Below, piece after piece: positions 37,601-52,600 of a DNA stretch of 64,000 nucleotides (positions are counted from its first letter, which is position 1; the number at the start of each line of letters is the position of its first letter). Under the pieces are notes generated by a model. That model had not been told where the DNA came from. It did no database searches and saw only the letters and a program-made list of their open reading frames with translations. Both the position numbers and the translations under genes were made by a program. The DNA comes from Siphonodentalium dalli (taxonomy: Eukaryota > Mollusca > Scaphopoda > Gadilida > Siphonodentaliidae): assembly GCA_032622095.1 (NCBI GenBank), contig CP136068.1, positions 129,217,989 through 129,281,988 of the forward strand, read 5' to 3'.

Positions 37601-40600
37601 TACAGTCCCTGGTAGCAGTGTTCAAACAAGATTCTAATAGATGTGATGTGCTTGATCTTTTAACAAAGGTAACAATATTTAGATAGCATAGCTTTAGGCT
37701 ATATAACCAAGTCTTATTTGCCCACAACATCTTTTATAACAAACTGTATGCCCAGAATAGTGGGCGGAACTTATCTTGCGTGTATGTCTTCGGCAAACAT
37801 GCGTATATCAGAGGATGGCTAAATGTCAAAGCAACAAGATTTATAAGTAATACAAACACTGGACTGCTTGTATAATCACTTTACGATTTTCTATCACGGT
37901 AAATGATATATCATTTTGAAGACAGATCCCGGAATGATGATTAATCACATTCCAGGGTTCACATGCATGCATGGGCTCCACGTGTATACATGGTACGTCT
38001 TTTCAATGAAAGTCTGTCATAGAAAAGCAGTGGAACGGGATTCTGTCCAAAACAGCATGAAACCAACCGTTATTGTGGAATGAGAAGACTTGGTCTAACT
38101 TTAGGCAAACATGTTTTACAACAATATTTTTCATAAAATCTGAGTTCGTGCCAGGACTCTAACACAAAACTATATGGATTAAATCTCAGACTTTGTAGCG
38201 ATAGGAGGAATTGGTTAACGTTTTGTCACCTACATCTGGCAATACACATGCACGAATTCTCCCAGTATAAAATTCAAAATTTATTTGACGATACATAAAC
38301 TTTATTTGTCACCTACTATCTGGAACGTTTTGCTTCATAGACACAATTGTTCCGCATTTTGATAAATATGGTATTAAATAATGGCGTCTAAATTTTTACG
38401 ATTTGGTCAAAAGTCCAAATTTGTTGATAAATATACTTACCTTTATGTATTCACATAATGAATACCATTCTTCTCACAGTTTTGTTTGGTTTATGGATTG
38501 AAGATTTGCATCCAATCTAATCAGTAACGATATCTCCCCTCGAGTAACCTTTAATTTAATTTGACCATGAATGTGCTTATTCTTTCAGCCTAGAAAAGAA
38601 TCGAAAACCGAGTTTTTATTTTGAGTTCATAAATTCATAAGACTGCAATATATATGCTCTTCTGATTCATAGTATTACGTCCATGTGGAAGTAATTAAAC
38701 TATTTATTTTTCGATCTATTTTTACGTTTACCCATACCATAGTATGGATCCGGATTGACCACTCGTCATTCATCCGTCCGTCTGTCTGTTTAGCCGTCTG
38801 TCCTTAGACACATTATGCATGGTGCATTAACTCAAATATTTTCTAACTGATCGAAACAAAATTTTGTACATGCGTTTCTCGGACCAAAATACAGATCGAG
38901 TTCGAATATGGGTTTGATTCGAGTTTTTTTTACGGAGTTATGGCCCTTTATCGACTTAGAATTCACGCATGCTACGATAACTCAAAACAATTTTAGCTGA
39001 TCGGAACGTGAGTTTCTCAGCCGAAAATAGAGATAGAGTTCGAATATGAGTTTGATTCAATCTTTAACGGAGTTATGCTCCTTTTTCAAAAAAACAACAT
39101 TTTTTATCCTTCCATATATATTAAATATTTTTAATTATTCACGTTTTACATGTATATTGTTCTTCACCACTCCCTATTCCTTCCCTCTTCCTATTTCCCG
39201 AATTGTTGCTTACTTTTATGTTTTGATTTTCGTGATGTACACCGTTACCGAATTATAGACATTGTATATCAATGTATCATAATGCAGACAAAACTATTGA
39301 GTGCACAGTCAAACTATTTCTCTTGATATAAATGGTAAATATTATTTCATTTCAACATGCAAGATATACAAATTACCAGTTATGTGTGACTGAACATGAC
39401 TATATGATGACCTTGTAGTTCACCTAAAGTGTCAGCTCATCTAGTTGCTTTATCATGTACTAGCTGGGGTGACCTTAGTCCAGGAGATATTGGTCGACCT
39501 CTGCACCCCCCCCCCCAGGACTCAACTTCACCCCACTAATTTTCTTCCTTAAGGTATCCTCTAATTTTTTGCACTTGTTAACAAGAAAAAAAAGTGGGCC
39601 GCACAGACTCCAGACAAGATGGCGTCCATCATGGCGGCCATTTTTTTTAAATGCACCATGTCTCTTTGATCGCCGTTATAGTAAAGATGATATCACATGC
39701 GGTCTTGTTTTAAGCTCGATTCGTTATGCTAATATACAGCCTTTACAAATTAGCCAAAAATCCGACACCAGAATCCAATATGGCGGCCAAGATGGCCGCC
39801 GAAATGTGAAAATATGCTATTTTTCTGACATGTTACCACCTTTCGTTTGTCTCTGTGGGAAAATGTTGGCATCTTTGCGTCATGTTATACATTTATCATA
39901 TAGAGGAGTCATTTTCGACCACATGGGGACCATAATATACATTCAATGCGGGATATTTTTGTCCGATATCACGTTTTCTCAAATGCCGGTATAATAGGTC
40001 AAAGCCGAATCTACGTTAATAACGCGATGTAATGTTTCGAATCAATGAATGTTATTGCTATTATAACAACACCCATGCATATATATGTGCAGGAGATACT
40101 CGAGCTATGATTCCTCTTATACCTGAGTTGAGGAATATTTACCCAAATCCAAGATGGCGGCCAAAATGGCCACCAGAAAAAAAAATCGCCGATTTTAACA
40201 TCAGTGAGCATTATTGTCATGAAAACTCAACACCTGCTTACTATTGTGAATTGGAAACACCTAGGCGAAGAACTTTCCTTGTACCATATCCAAATAAAAG
40301 TACCCCAAATCCAAAATGGCGCCCACAATGGCGGACAGATTTGGAAAAATTACCGAAATTCCCTCATATTCACATCATTGGGCATTATTGTCGAGACAAC
40401 TCCATCCATGCTTACAGTTGAGTTGGAAATACTGAGGTGAAGTAATTACCTTACATCTCAAGCAAGAAATGGTTTTCCAAATCGAAGATGGCGGCCAAAA
40501 TGGCGACCGAAATTTGAAAATACGCCTACATTCCTTTACTTTCTTAGGATGGGCGTTATTGTTTCGCGATTTCTACCCGCCAGTACATGTTGATATGTAT

Positions 40601-43600
40601 GAATTATTCATTAGGGTTTGGCAATTGATACTCACAGTCAATATGGCGGCCAAACTGGCGGCCAGAAATTGAAAAGAAGCCGATATTATCACATACTAAA
40701 TTCAACTTTTTGTCATAATATCGATTTGTAAAGACGAAACGGTACATAATATAAGCCATATATTAGTTCCAATGTAAGTCGTAGCCTTTTGGAATGATGA
40801 AAACCCACAATCGCGATGTGGCATTTCAAAATCCATTCTCCACTAAGGGCTCATACTGGCCGCAACCGTATATAGGTGCGCCTAATAGTCATATTATGAC
40901 TTCCAAGAATCAAAACAACAGTACCTGAGCTTATTCTGAATTGCCACATTCAGTATGATCTAGACTCGTTTTCGTCTCTTCGTCAGATTAATCTATCTCA
41001 CTCACAACAACAGTTCACTACTCTTCTTTGTAGAAGGGTGCCACTAATCGGAATGTTTCAAACAATACATATGCCGGTGTCCAGCTCACGTGTTTGTTTC
41101 GAAAGCTTGGAATTCTTAGCGAGCTTCATTCGTGGTATAGCTTATGGTATAATTCAGATGCTACATATGGGGTATAGGCGTCATCTTGTGCGATACACTA
41201 GAAAGGTATTCGGTCGATGAGTATACTAGCTTTCAGAAGGACCTATCTATCTGCGTATTGTCAGCTTTGGTGGCCCAATGGGGATAACAACGTGTACACC
41301 TGGTGATCTTCCCAAACAGCCACTTCCCAATATATGGTTCATCAATTCGCATACTCATCTAATGCACTGACGTACCCGGACAACTTCTGAATATGGCTTC
41401 GAATGTTGAAAGCCCGACATTTGACGGATGCATTTCTGCTAAGGCGTAGAAGACCATAATGCATGATATACCCAAACTCCTTGAACATGATCATAAGAAC
41501 AAGCTTGTTGGCGTCCAGCAATCATCTCACCGAACAGATCCAAGCAGATGATAACAATACACACGGTGCTAGTTTGTGGGTATGTGTCATGATAGTGGAA
41601 ATGAAATTGGACCATGACTGGACCGCCCCTTATTTTGTTATGTTTTAGATTCAGACAGGATCTCATGTGTGGCTTTTCTTTCCTTGTATGCTAAGCTTGT
41701 ATGTTCCCATCCGTTTGGGAGCCGTTCTCAAACAGCTGGCCCAAGCGTGTGCCATTGGCTACTGCTGTATAAGCCCCACCAAGACTGGAGTATAGTCTTA
41801 AAGGCGATACCTTTGATAGTTTGATATGTCATACTCACGCTGGGTGGTATGGTTCAAGAAAGTACAAATGCTCTTGCATTCAGTTCAACAAACGTTGGTA
41901 CACCAAGTGAATTCTTGGAAACATCACCATTGCGAACATTTTCCTGCATGAGACATTAACTGCTATATTCTAAAGTTATATATATCAAGCTATATGACCA
42001 TAAAGGTCGCGTTTCCCAACGTCCACAGCCATTGCCATCGAAACTGTAAATTGTTTTTTAAATTTAAATGCACCACAGTTCCTGACATTTTCTTGAATAA
42101 TACCGCCAACATACTAACACTAACCCTGAGAGAGGATAATAAAAAACGCATACATTCATGCTATAAAGACATTATCCTTCAGTCCATCCGACTGTTTTGA
42201 GGGAGGCTAACATAGTATTATCCAGACAAAAATGTACGTATTTGAATCAGAAAGGCTTCGAAACGGATGTGGAAATACAATCTTACCACACCAAATAAAA
42301 CCGACACGCATGACATTCATATCTTAAACATGCACCAGGTGATGGGGTGGTGTATACCGTGGCCCATTTCATTCCCACTATCATAGCGCATGTCCATAAA
42401 CTAGCACCGCGAGCATTGTTCCTCTCTGCTGGGAGATATTCGACGAGACAAATGCGGGACGTCACACAGGTTGCGTCGGATCATGGTCAAGAAGTGTGGT
42501 AGTCTACACTATGGTCTTCTCCTTAGCAGATATACATCTGTCCAAGGGAATGAGACAGCTAGCAACCTTCGAAACACTGTCGAAGTTGTCCACATATGCC
42601 AATACGTTCGCTGAGTTGGTGAGTTGACGAACCATCTATTGAGAAGTGACTAGCACTGCATGAAAAGCGAGATTTATAAAATATAAATGTCGCATAAATT
42701 TAGGACCCTAAATTTATGCATGCATTTATGCATATTAAATTCGTCTTTATACAAAAATATAAATCTCGCATTTATATTTTTAAATCTCGCATAAATGTCG
42801 CATTATTTTCGCTCATTACTGTAACCAACAGCGGTTTTAAGTCTTGGCCCATAATTTAATTACTACCATGTGGATATGTGAGACATATCGTATAACAGAA
42901 GCTAACTGCCGATACCGATTTCTTTGTCTGCCAACACAACTTCTGCGAAGACGTGCGTGAATTAGGTGGGTACTCTTAATTATAAGGCGAGTTTATATAC
43001 AAATACGTTTGTTTTCTGGTTTCGCATTTTCTGTCTAAACTAGAAGGCATATTTGCAATGGTAGATTAACGCTGTGGACTGTAATGTAGCCATGCACACA
43101 GTAGGGACCAAGGTGGTAGGATGGGGTGTTCGTGTGTGGGTGGGTGGGAGGGGTATTGGTGGTGGTATATTTGCTTGGGTTAGAACATGATCGCCACATC
43201 ATTTCATTTTTAAATTCCCTTTCAATTCGCAGCGTGATCGACACATGTCAAAATTAATATTTGATTATACAGAGACGTCGGAATAAGGTTATTCTATCTC
43301 GTGAAAATGTGGTTTTGTGAGAGTGATTCCACCCTTAGCCAGATCACAAATAAAAAATGCCGTACATTACAATTCTTATTTTAGTTTTAATATGTTATCG
43401 TTTATACTTATTTCCCATGCGATCATTTAATTATTTAATTTTTATTCTTTATTGCAGAGACTACGAAAATTGATGACGGCAAGTGCCATGTCGAAGTAGT
43501 TCATATTATATTTGTGACTGGTATAACCAACAATAGGGCAGCATTTTGTTGGCAAATTACTACATGCACATGGAGATACCAGAATCAGGGCGACACATGT

Positions 43601-46600
43601 GTATATGTATAGTTAGATATACACATCCGTGTCGCCTTATATGCTGGTTACAAGCCAAATGTCACCATAAAGTAGATTTCACAAATATATATGGATATAT
43701 ATGTTCAAATCCAAATAATTTATACGGGGTATAAATGTGCATAAACTGGAGTTTATAACCAGAATAAATGTAGCTATATGTATATTTATGCAGCTTTATT
43801 CAGTGAATAAATTTGCATTTATGCATAAACAGGTCGATAATAAATGTGCATAAACGTACGAATAAATGCCGAGTTTATTCTGTTGAATAAACGTGGGTTT
43901 ATTCAGTGAATAAATTGTGTATAAATGTCGGCCTTTATTCATGAATAAATTGTGAATAAATGTGCATAAATTTCCGCATTTATGCACATTTATTCAGTGA
44001 ATAAATTTCTGATTTATCCAGATTTATGCACATTTATCCGGAATTTATGCAATGAATAAATTCCAGTTTTCATGCAGTGTAGCTAACTGGTTCGCCAGGT
44101 GTACATGTCGTTATCCCCATGGGGTATGAGACACACACATAGAGATGACCCTATGTAAGCTTGTATACTCATCGGTCATATGCCTTCATAGTTCAAGATG
44201 ACGCACAAATATATTGAGCAAATATTTAAAATCGTAAGCTAGACACCGGAAAATGAATTGTTTGAAACGTTATGATTAGAGGGACACTACTCCCAGGAAG
44301 TGGTGAATACTTTGTCGGTGTGAGCTACCTAGATTTATCAGACAAATAAATGGAAGCTGGTCCAGATAATTATGGACGTGGCAAATAAGAATCTGTTATC
44401 AGGTAATTGTTCTGATATAACTATTCGGCGCACCTACGCTTACGGCCATTATCGGCGCTAAGTGGGGAATGGATTCCGAAATGCCACATCGCGATATTAA
44501 TTGTGGTTTTCATCTTTCCAGAAGGATACGAGCTATGTTATGCGTATTGATACCTTCAAGTTGAACTAGTAGATGGTGTATTTACAGTTTCGTCCATACA
44601 TACCGATATTATGACAAAAAGTTGAAATTAAGATGTGAAAATATCGATTTCTTTTCAATTTGTAGCCGCCAATTTAGCAGCGATCTTGGCTGTGAGTATC
44701 AATTGCCAAACCCTAATGAATACTTCATGTCACTATTCCATATCAACATGTAATGGTGGATAGAAATCGCGAAACAATAACGCCCATCGTAAGAAAGTAA
44801 AGGAATGTAGACTTGTTTTCAAATTTCGGTCGCCATTTTGGCCGCCATCTACGCCAATTTCTTGCATGAGATGTAAGGTAATAACTTCACCTCAGAATTT
44901 CCAACTCAACTGTAAGCATAGGTGGAGTTGTCTCGACAATAATGCCCAATGATGTGAATATGAGGGAATTTCGGTGATTTGTCCAAATCTGTCTGCCATT
45001 GTGGGTGCCATTTTGGATTTGGGGTACTTTTATTTGGATATGGTACAAGGAAAGTTCTTCGCCTAAGTGTTCCCAACTCACAATAGTAAGCAGGTGTGGA
45101 GTTTTCATGACAATAATGCTCACTGATGTTAAAATCGGAGATTTTCGGCGACTTTTTTATTTATGGTGGCCATTTTGGCCGCCATCTTGGATTTGGGTAA
45201 ATATTCCTCAACTCAGGTATAAGAGAAATCATAGCTCGAGTATCTCCTGCACATATATATGCATGGGTGTTGTTATAATAGCAATAACATTCATTGATTC
45301 GAAACATTACATCGCGTTATTAACGTAGATTCGGCTTTGACCTATTATACCGGCATTTGGGAAAACGTGATATCGGACAAAAATATCCCGCAATGAATGT
45401 ATATTATGGTCCCCATGTGGTCGAAAATGACTCCTCTATATGATAAATGTATAACATGACGCAAAGATGCCAACATTTTGCCACAGAGACAAACGAAAGG
45501 TGGTAACATGTCAGAAAAATAGCATATTTTCACATTTCGGCGGCCGCCATATTGGATTCTAGTGTCGGATTTTTGGCTAATTTGTAAGGACTGTATATTA
45601 GCATAACGAATCGAGCTGAAATCAAGACCGCATGTGATATCATCTTTACTATAACGGCGATCAAAGAGACATGGTGCATTTAAAAAAAATGGCCGCCATG
45701 ATGGACGCCATCTTGTCTGGAGTCTCTGCGGCCACTTTTTTTTCTTGTTAACAAGTGCAAAAAATTATAGGAGACCTTAAGGAAGAAAATTAGTGGGGTG
45801 AAGTTGAGTCCTGGGGGGGGGGGGGGGGGTGCAGAGGTCGACCAATATCTCCTGGACTACCTGTATTGTTCTCGTAAAGACGCTTAGAATTTGATTTAGA
45901 CTACTTAAACATAGACAGAAGACGAAACCAGAAACTACCAATGTAAAAAATTACACCAATGTCCACTGGCGATATATTTCAACATCCATTCCTGTTCGGC
46001 GCACTGCGTTAATTCTTATATTGGCTAATGGGTAATCACTCAATTCAATGTCGGCTGTCTGTCTTGTCAATCGGCCGTGATTCTGCGGTTTTATCACGAT
46101 GCGGCTTAAAAATGACATATTTTGAGTCCAAAAACGGTCAAAATTCATTAGTATTAAAATAGTGTATAAAATACCGTTTATTCGATAAATGAACCCATTC
46201 TGTATGACATTGACAATAATCTTACAGAATGCCTATATAAAGGGGTTGATACAGGGTCGGTACGGAAATCGCAACCACAAATATATACCGTTGGCCTGAA
46301 TCGATGAACATCCCTTAACTGCCATTCCGACATTACAATACAAATTCGAAAACAAATGAACAATGATCGAATTATAAAGAGCATGGTACCTATTCTGATA
46401 TATAAGTCACAGGGCAGCGAATAAAATGACATTGGATGGGAAATTATGTCACTATATACACCAGTGATTAAATTATTTAGCTACATGTATATATGCAGTC
46501 TTGGTGCGCATGCATGCAGTTCTGAGAGATGTAGATCCATACCACGCATACAATGTGTGAGTCTGCAGGACAGTTACTTATACTTAGACACTTATAATAC

Positions 46601-49600
46601 GTATGTTACCTATACTTAGACACTTATAATCAGTGTTCGCGCTGTCGGTAGCCAAATTAGCCAATGGCTAATCTTTTTCGAATTTGGCTAATACAAATTT
46701 CATTTGGCTAAACGTTTGGCTAAACTTTTTTTGAACCCAAATGGAGACTGAAAGCATGGAGTCAGAAAGCTAATTAATAAAAGCGCTCAATAGATCGACA
46801 TTCAAGACGAAGTTAGGTGACGAAAGTATTTCATTATTTTCGTACTTATGAAATATCGTACAAAGGGAAACCCGATCGACAACTCTATCAACCAAGCGAT
46901 CACAAAGTGATATGCAATCATCTTTAGTTTTCACAAGACGGACATTCAAAGATGCATGGACATTAAACCGACCGTGGTTGAATTATGACACTGTGAAGAA
47001 AGCAATGTTTTGTCAAGTGCATTGACGCCGGTGTATAAGCAATTTGTTCGCAACAGGCTGTTTTAATCTGGAGAAAGATTACGTCACTCTGCACGAAGCA
47101 GCAAAAGGTCATTATTAATTTTTACATTTAATCCCCTATTCAGCCAATTGTCTGTCTGGTCACTCACGGCGCTCCTGAACAATGCATGTTTATGATGACA
47201 TTGTATTTATATGACGGTCGAGGTTTATGAGCACCAAGTGTAAGACAATAGCTCAATCAGCCAAATGTGAATCACGACAGATATTTTGTGGCTATTTGTC
47301 GTCAATACCGATACAGTCAAAATAATATGCATGCTTTTATGACAGATTGTAATTTGATAATGGCGTAACAATATTAAGTTATTAGTTTCCAGATGTCACT
47401 TAGATATTTTCGCAAGGATAAATATTTTATGATTTAAAAAAAGATATTGATATAAAACAAAAAAATAATGACATTAAGAAGGTTAATCCCGGGTTACCCC
47501 CCCCCCAATCACTCTTTCACATAAAGATTAACAAATTTTTAATAAATGATATATATAAAAATACTTCTAGTTCATCAAAATTATTTAAATTATTGTGTAT
47601 TTTACATGTGTCTGTTAGATTTTACGTTTTAGTCATTAATTGTGAACAGACCAGAAAACGATGATTTAATTTGGCCAAAGTTTTTTTTAATTTGGCCAAA
47701 AAACATTTGGCTAAAGTTTATTTCATTTGGCTAATAAAATTTTCATTTGGCTAAACTTTTGGCTAAAGTTTTTTTCGGTCCAGCGCGAACACTGCTTATA
47801 ATACATATGCTACCTTCCATAACCAGAAGGTATCAGCCGAAAACCATGCAATAAAAGGAAAAATCAGCCCAATCTGATAAAAGTGTCGCAACTCTTAAAA
47901 GTGAACGGCCGGTTTCCAATATTGAAGTTGACCTGTATTTTGTGGTATTGAACCTACATGCTATATTTCTTTCCATTTAGTTAATTAAAGTTATCATCCG
48001 TGAATGGCATATGAATAGAGATGATGCAGGCGGGCTCATTGTGTGTACGGCGCATTATCTATACGGACTGATCAAAAATGTAATAAAGATGCATTGAGGG
48101 TACCAGGCTATATTTTAAGAAATTATTTAAATTATTATTTAGGTTCAAGTATATAGAAGTAATATTTTAATAACAATACTATCTTATTAGATATTTTAGG
48201 TTTACTTGATATATATAGAATATCCGTATAGTTTGACGAGATACTAGGTTTATTTTCGTGAATATGATGCAGCAAATGGGGGACCGAGCTTTAGCGACGT
48301 CCCCCATTTGCTGAATGATACGAGCGAAAATAATCCTTGTATCTCGTCAAGCTATATGGATATTTTTTTTATCCGCGCCAACTATTGTTTAAAAGTCGTT
48401 ACAATCAATTACATTTATATAAATATGGAATTAACGGCGAATTTCGTTCGAAAATATTTAAAACAATTACAAATTTTTCGGACGGCGAAGTGTTAAAATA
48501 AACTCATTAATATTCATAAGGCTGTGAACTGTCAATCCCTACGCGAGTCATGAGGTTCCCAACTCACAACTCGGCATTGGGCGACGTTACGCTGCTGAGA
48601 GTAAGTCCAATCTACCCCATATCAAATAGAGAACAATTATTAGGTGAACCACCCACAATATGCCATCAGTTGTTGTAATAATAACTGTACAAGTGTGCGT
48701 TTTAACATCATTTTCAAAATATCATGAATCAAGTTTACTAGAAGTTAAAGGGGTACTGTACGCCATTTTCATTAAATTTCCGGTGATAACAACGATCTAA
48801 TATCGATAATATATAGAAACATATGTAATTTGAGTCGAAGATGTATTCTGTAAACGCTCAGGTTAATAGGCTATCTTAAAATTTAATAATTTAAAAGTTA
48901 ATAATTTGATATAAATTGAATTTATGACTGGAGCCATAAAATGGCATCAACTAAATTACGAATTTCCGTGTACTAGACGTAATCAAATAAAGTAATTGAG
49001 GGATACTGGATTGTTAAACCGATCGCACACACGATCGTTTAAACATTATGATGATACGGGGAGAAAACTCAAGCCACTCACTGACTAGTGACGATACAAT
49101 AACTTAAATGAGTATATGGGACTAGTATGCATATAATATCACTTTTATTTGATTCATTTGGTTGAAAACTGTACAAAAATTACTCGGCAACGAAAATTTG
49201 TATTTTTGCATTCCGGTAAATTTGCCACCCGTAACACTACTTCGTACTCAACAGACTTTCAAATAATGGACAAAATTGTTACCTTATTCTCCGACTCAGA
49301 GACTATAGAAACCAACAACAACATTTTGGGTACAGTATCCCTTGAAAGGTACTCAATCCGATAAAACTCCTCTCAATTACTATTTCAATGGCTTCGGGGG
49401 TCAAAAATATTTGATTCGAGTCGAGGAAGTCGCCCATCAAAGCTCAGATTTGTTAGATATCGATTTTAGAAATCTATTATTTTTCATTATCGGGAATACT
49501 TTCTGGCCCAGAACACAGTCAAAATTGCGTTATTATTACCACTTGATTTTAGAGTTATCCATCCTTGTCTGTTTGAATAGTGTTTTGGTGTACACATCTC

Positions 49601-52600
49601 GAGCAGATTACGAAATTGAATGCAATTATTAGTACTCATCTCGAGAAAATAACAAATTTCAAAAATCAATATCTAATAACTCTGAGCTTTGTTTGATGGG
49701 TTCCTCGACTCGAATCAAATATTTTTTACCCCCAAAGCCAAAGAAATAGTAATATAGGACCCTCTGATCGGATTGTTGTTGTTGGAATCTGTTGAGATGG
49801 GGACCCTCTGATCGGATTGAGTACCTTTAACATTTCGTTCCACATGTCAGTCTGTTCAAAATGCGACTTCCGTCCGACACAAAATTTAACAATCACAAAT
49901 TCATTCTTGTGAGTATATTTATTGTTCTTGTGTAATGTCACGTTTATTTTGGAACTGGACATGCATTATATATATACATGTTGGATATGGTGACAGTGTT
50001 ACTATGAACAAACTTTGGAGCGCTGGCTGAACAACATTTTGCAAAGTGTTGCTGCTGACACTACTATTTATTTGTGACAAATGTGCGTGGTTGGAAGAAC
50101 CACTGGTACTGCTACTGCCACAAGTAGGAATACTGATGTTGTTGATAGGAACTGTTGTCGAAGATGGAGCAGACACTGTCGTGGCTGTTGTCGAAGATGG
50201 AAATTCAAATATGAGTGAATCGATAGTGCACATACTTCTATTTTCTGGAGGAGGCACACTAACAGTCGCACTAGGTGTTGGAGGAACAAACTAAGAACGA
50301 GACACATTTACACCACTGAGAATGTGCGAACAATGCTCCTGTTGCTTGTTACTGATACAAGAATAGTTGTTGATTGGTCCCAAATTTCGAAGTCCTGAGA
50401 TGCTTGCGAAATCTGTCGCTTCGATGTTATTCTCCATCAGCATGCTAACCAAAGGTTTCCTGACACTCGTATTAGTGAAGCGCTTTTCTGTACTGTTTTC
50501 TAGGTGAGTAGCCATTAACGGCATGATGTTTTCAAGCTTTCTTTCACCCACATGCTGCTTTCTGAACCATAGGTCATTTTCAGCAGTCACTGGCGTCGTC
50601 CGCGTAACAATATAAAATGGATCATCAAAGAAATAATTTGTATACGTGTCCTGGATCGTGACCATCATTTGTTCATGTTGCGTACATTGTTGGGGGCACA
50701 TATCTTACATTGCGAACATCTACTCCAGTTCTGGTTTTGGTTTGCCGTTCATTTATTTGTATATATTCGTGCCCATCTTCATCCGTATTTAATTTAACGT
50801 CACCCCATGCCAAATTTCTGTGTTCTGTTTTCCCACGAAGTCCGAGATGTTATTGAACCACAGGGTGTTTAGTACTGCCTCGGGGCTTGAAATTCCCAAC
50901 TGCTCACTTTGAAATAATTGATTTATTTACGAATCGGTCAGTCGATCTGCCTTATGTGGACTATTGCCACGGCCGGATTTCTTAAGCTGCTTCTGCTTTG
51001 CTAAAAGTGCCCGTCTGGTAATATCAAAGCAGTCATCTTTCGCATTCATTATCGTTGTTCCGTATTTGTGTATTTTTAGGTACCGATCCACACTTGAGAT
51101 GATAGAGCGAAGAGATGATGGTTCAAATTCATCCCCGTTCCTCATGCGAACACTCGGGAGGAATTTACCCAGGACCATATCAAATTCCAACGATGGGATC
51201 TCATGAAGTTTTCTATATTCACCGGTTCTTGTCAAGTACTGTTCAAGGATGTTCAAATCATATATTTTTTCGTGTATTTCTGTTTTCCTGCTCATCAATG
51301 AAGTCATTCAGATTGTGATCGGTGACATCACTAAATCTTGGAGTGTGGGCATATCAAATTGTTCAGAAATGTTCATATCTGGCAGTGCCACAATAGGTCT
51401 GCTAGGCTCTCTAGAAGGCTCAGTTACATTCAAAACTGGTTCAATTTCAATAATGTTATTACTTGTTACCGGCAGATCAACAGTTTCAAGTAAAACAGGT
51501 GTGACATTTTGATTGTTGTTGTTGGAATTTTATGCAATCTGATCACCATTATCCTCAGACTCCAGATACGGAGCTAGGAACATTCTTTCTAAATCTTCTT
51601 CAGACATTTCATCGAGGAGTCTGATGTTGAAAATCGGATCTGTATATCCCGTTGATTCTGCCATGTTTACAAATTCGTAAAAACTTGAAATCGGCGTGAG
51701 CTTTATTTTGACAGTTCGCAACCACGAGGCAGACGGCATGAATTGTTTATGTTTTGTTATCGAGGCTGGCTTCAAACTCATTGTTTTTACACAAATAATT
51801 ACTAGCTCTGTATGTTTAATAGCCAATAATTTAGAAATAAATGCTCGACTTCGATCATACTTTATATTTCATTTTATAACCCAGTTTTAGATATAGTTGG
51901 ATGAAAACTGGGTCATGACGCTTAAAATAGAAGGAAGCGAGTGTATTATTGGATGGCACCTTGTGAACTCTTGTGGGTCAAGTATTTGTAGTTCCGAGCA
52001 CATGCCTTTATTTTGATAGTTGAAGTAGCCGTTATTGCTATATCTTAGCACGTGTTAAAATAAAGCTGTGGTTTATTTTGCAGCCTTTATCTATATAGTA
52101 GACGACAAAGGTGATGGATAAACATGTAATATTTCACGTGTATGTTTTAACATTTTTTTCAACAGAACGAGGCAGCTAGAAAACTAGCAAATCACATTTG
52201 GTTCACGTTGTTGTTGTAACTGGGGGTCTGGCATCCTGAATACATATTTTAAATGGGCGCATAAAATTAGATATGTTTAGGTTTAGTTTCTAAGTAATAT
52301 TTTGTTTTCAACTTTTTTCTTCTTCAACACTATACGAAGCATGCAGAAGAAAACGATGTTAAACCACATTCTTTGTGTTATTGTTGTAACTGGAGGCCTG
52401 GAACCCTGGATACATTGTTTAAATGGGCGCATATAATGAGATTGCGTCATGCACATTGCGAATAAAAGGCTCACTCTAATGTAATTGATGCCTGATTCAT
52501 ACGTAATGTACCGGTATGATATACATATTTTTCATAGAATTCCACACCTCAATTACCACATGATCTTCATGAATTTATATACTTATAAGAGTCAGTCCTT

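Noticed and set aside
37446-37730. 94-aa minus-strand frame
   Set aside because: It is the shadow of caspase exon 4, whose plus-strand reading has splice sites, matching phase and conserved motifs.
40032-40440. Overlapping frames repeated in element C arms
   Set aside because: As with unit A, these mirror the inverted arms. Overlapping alternative frames are equally open, so coding is not supported.
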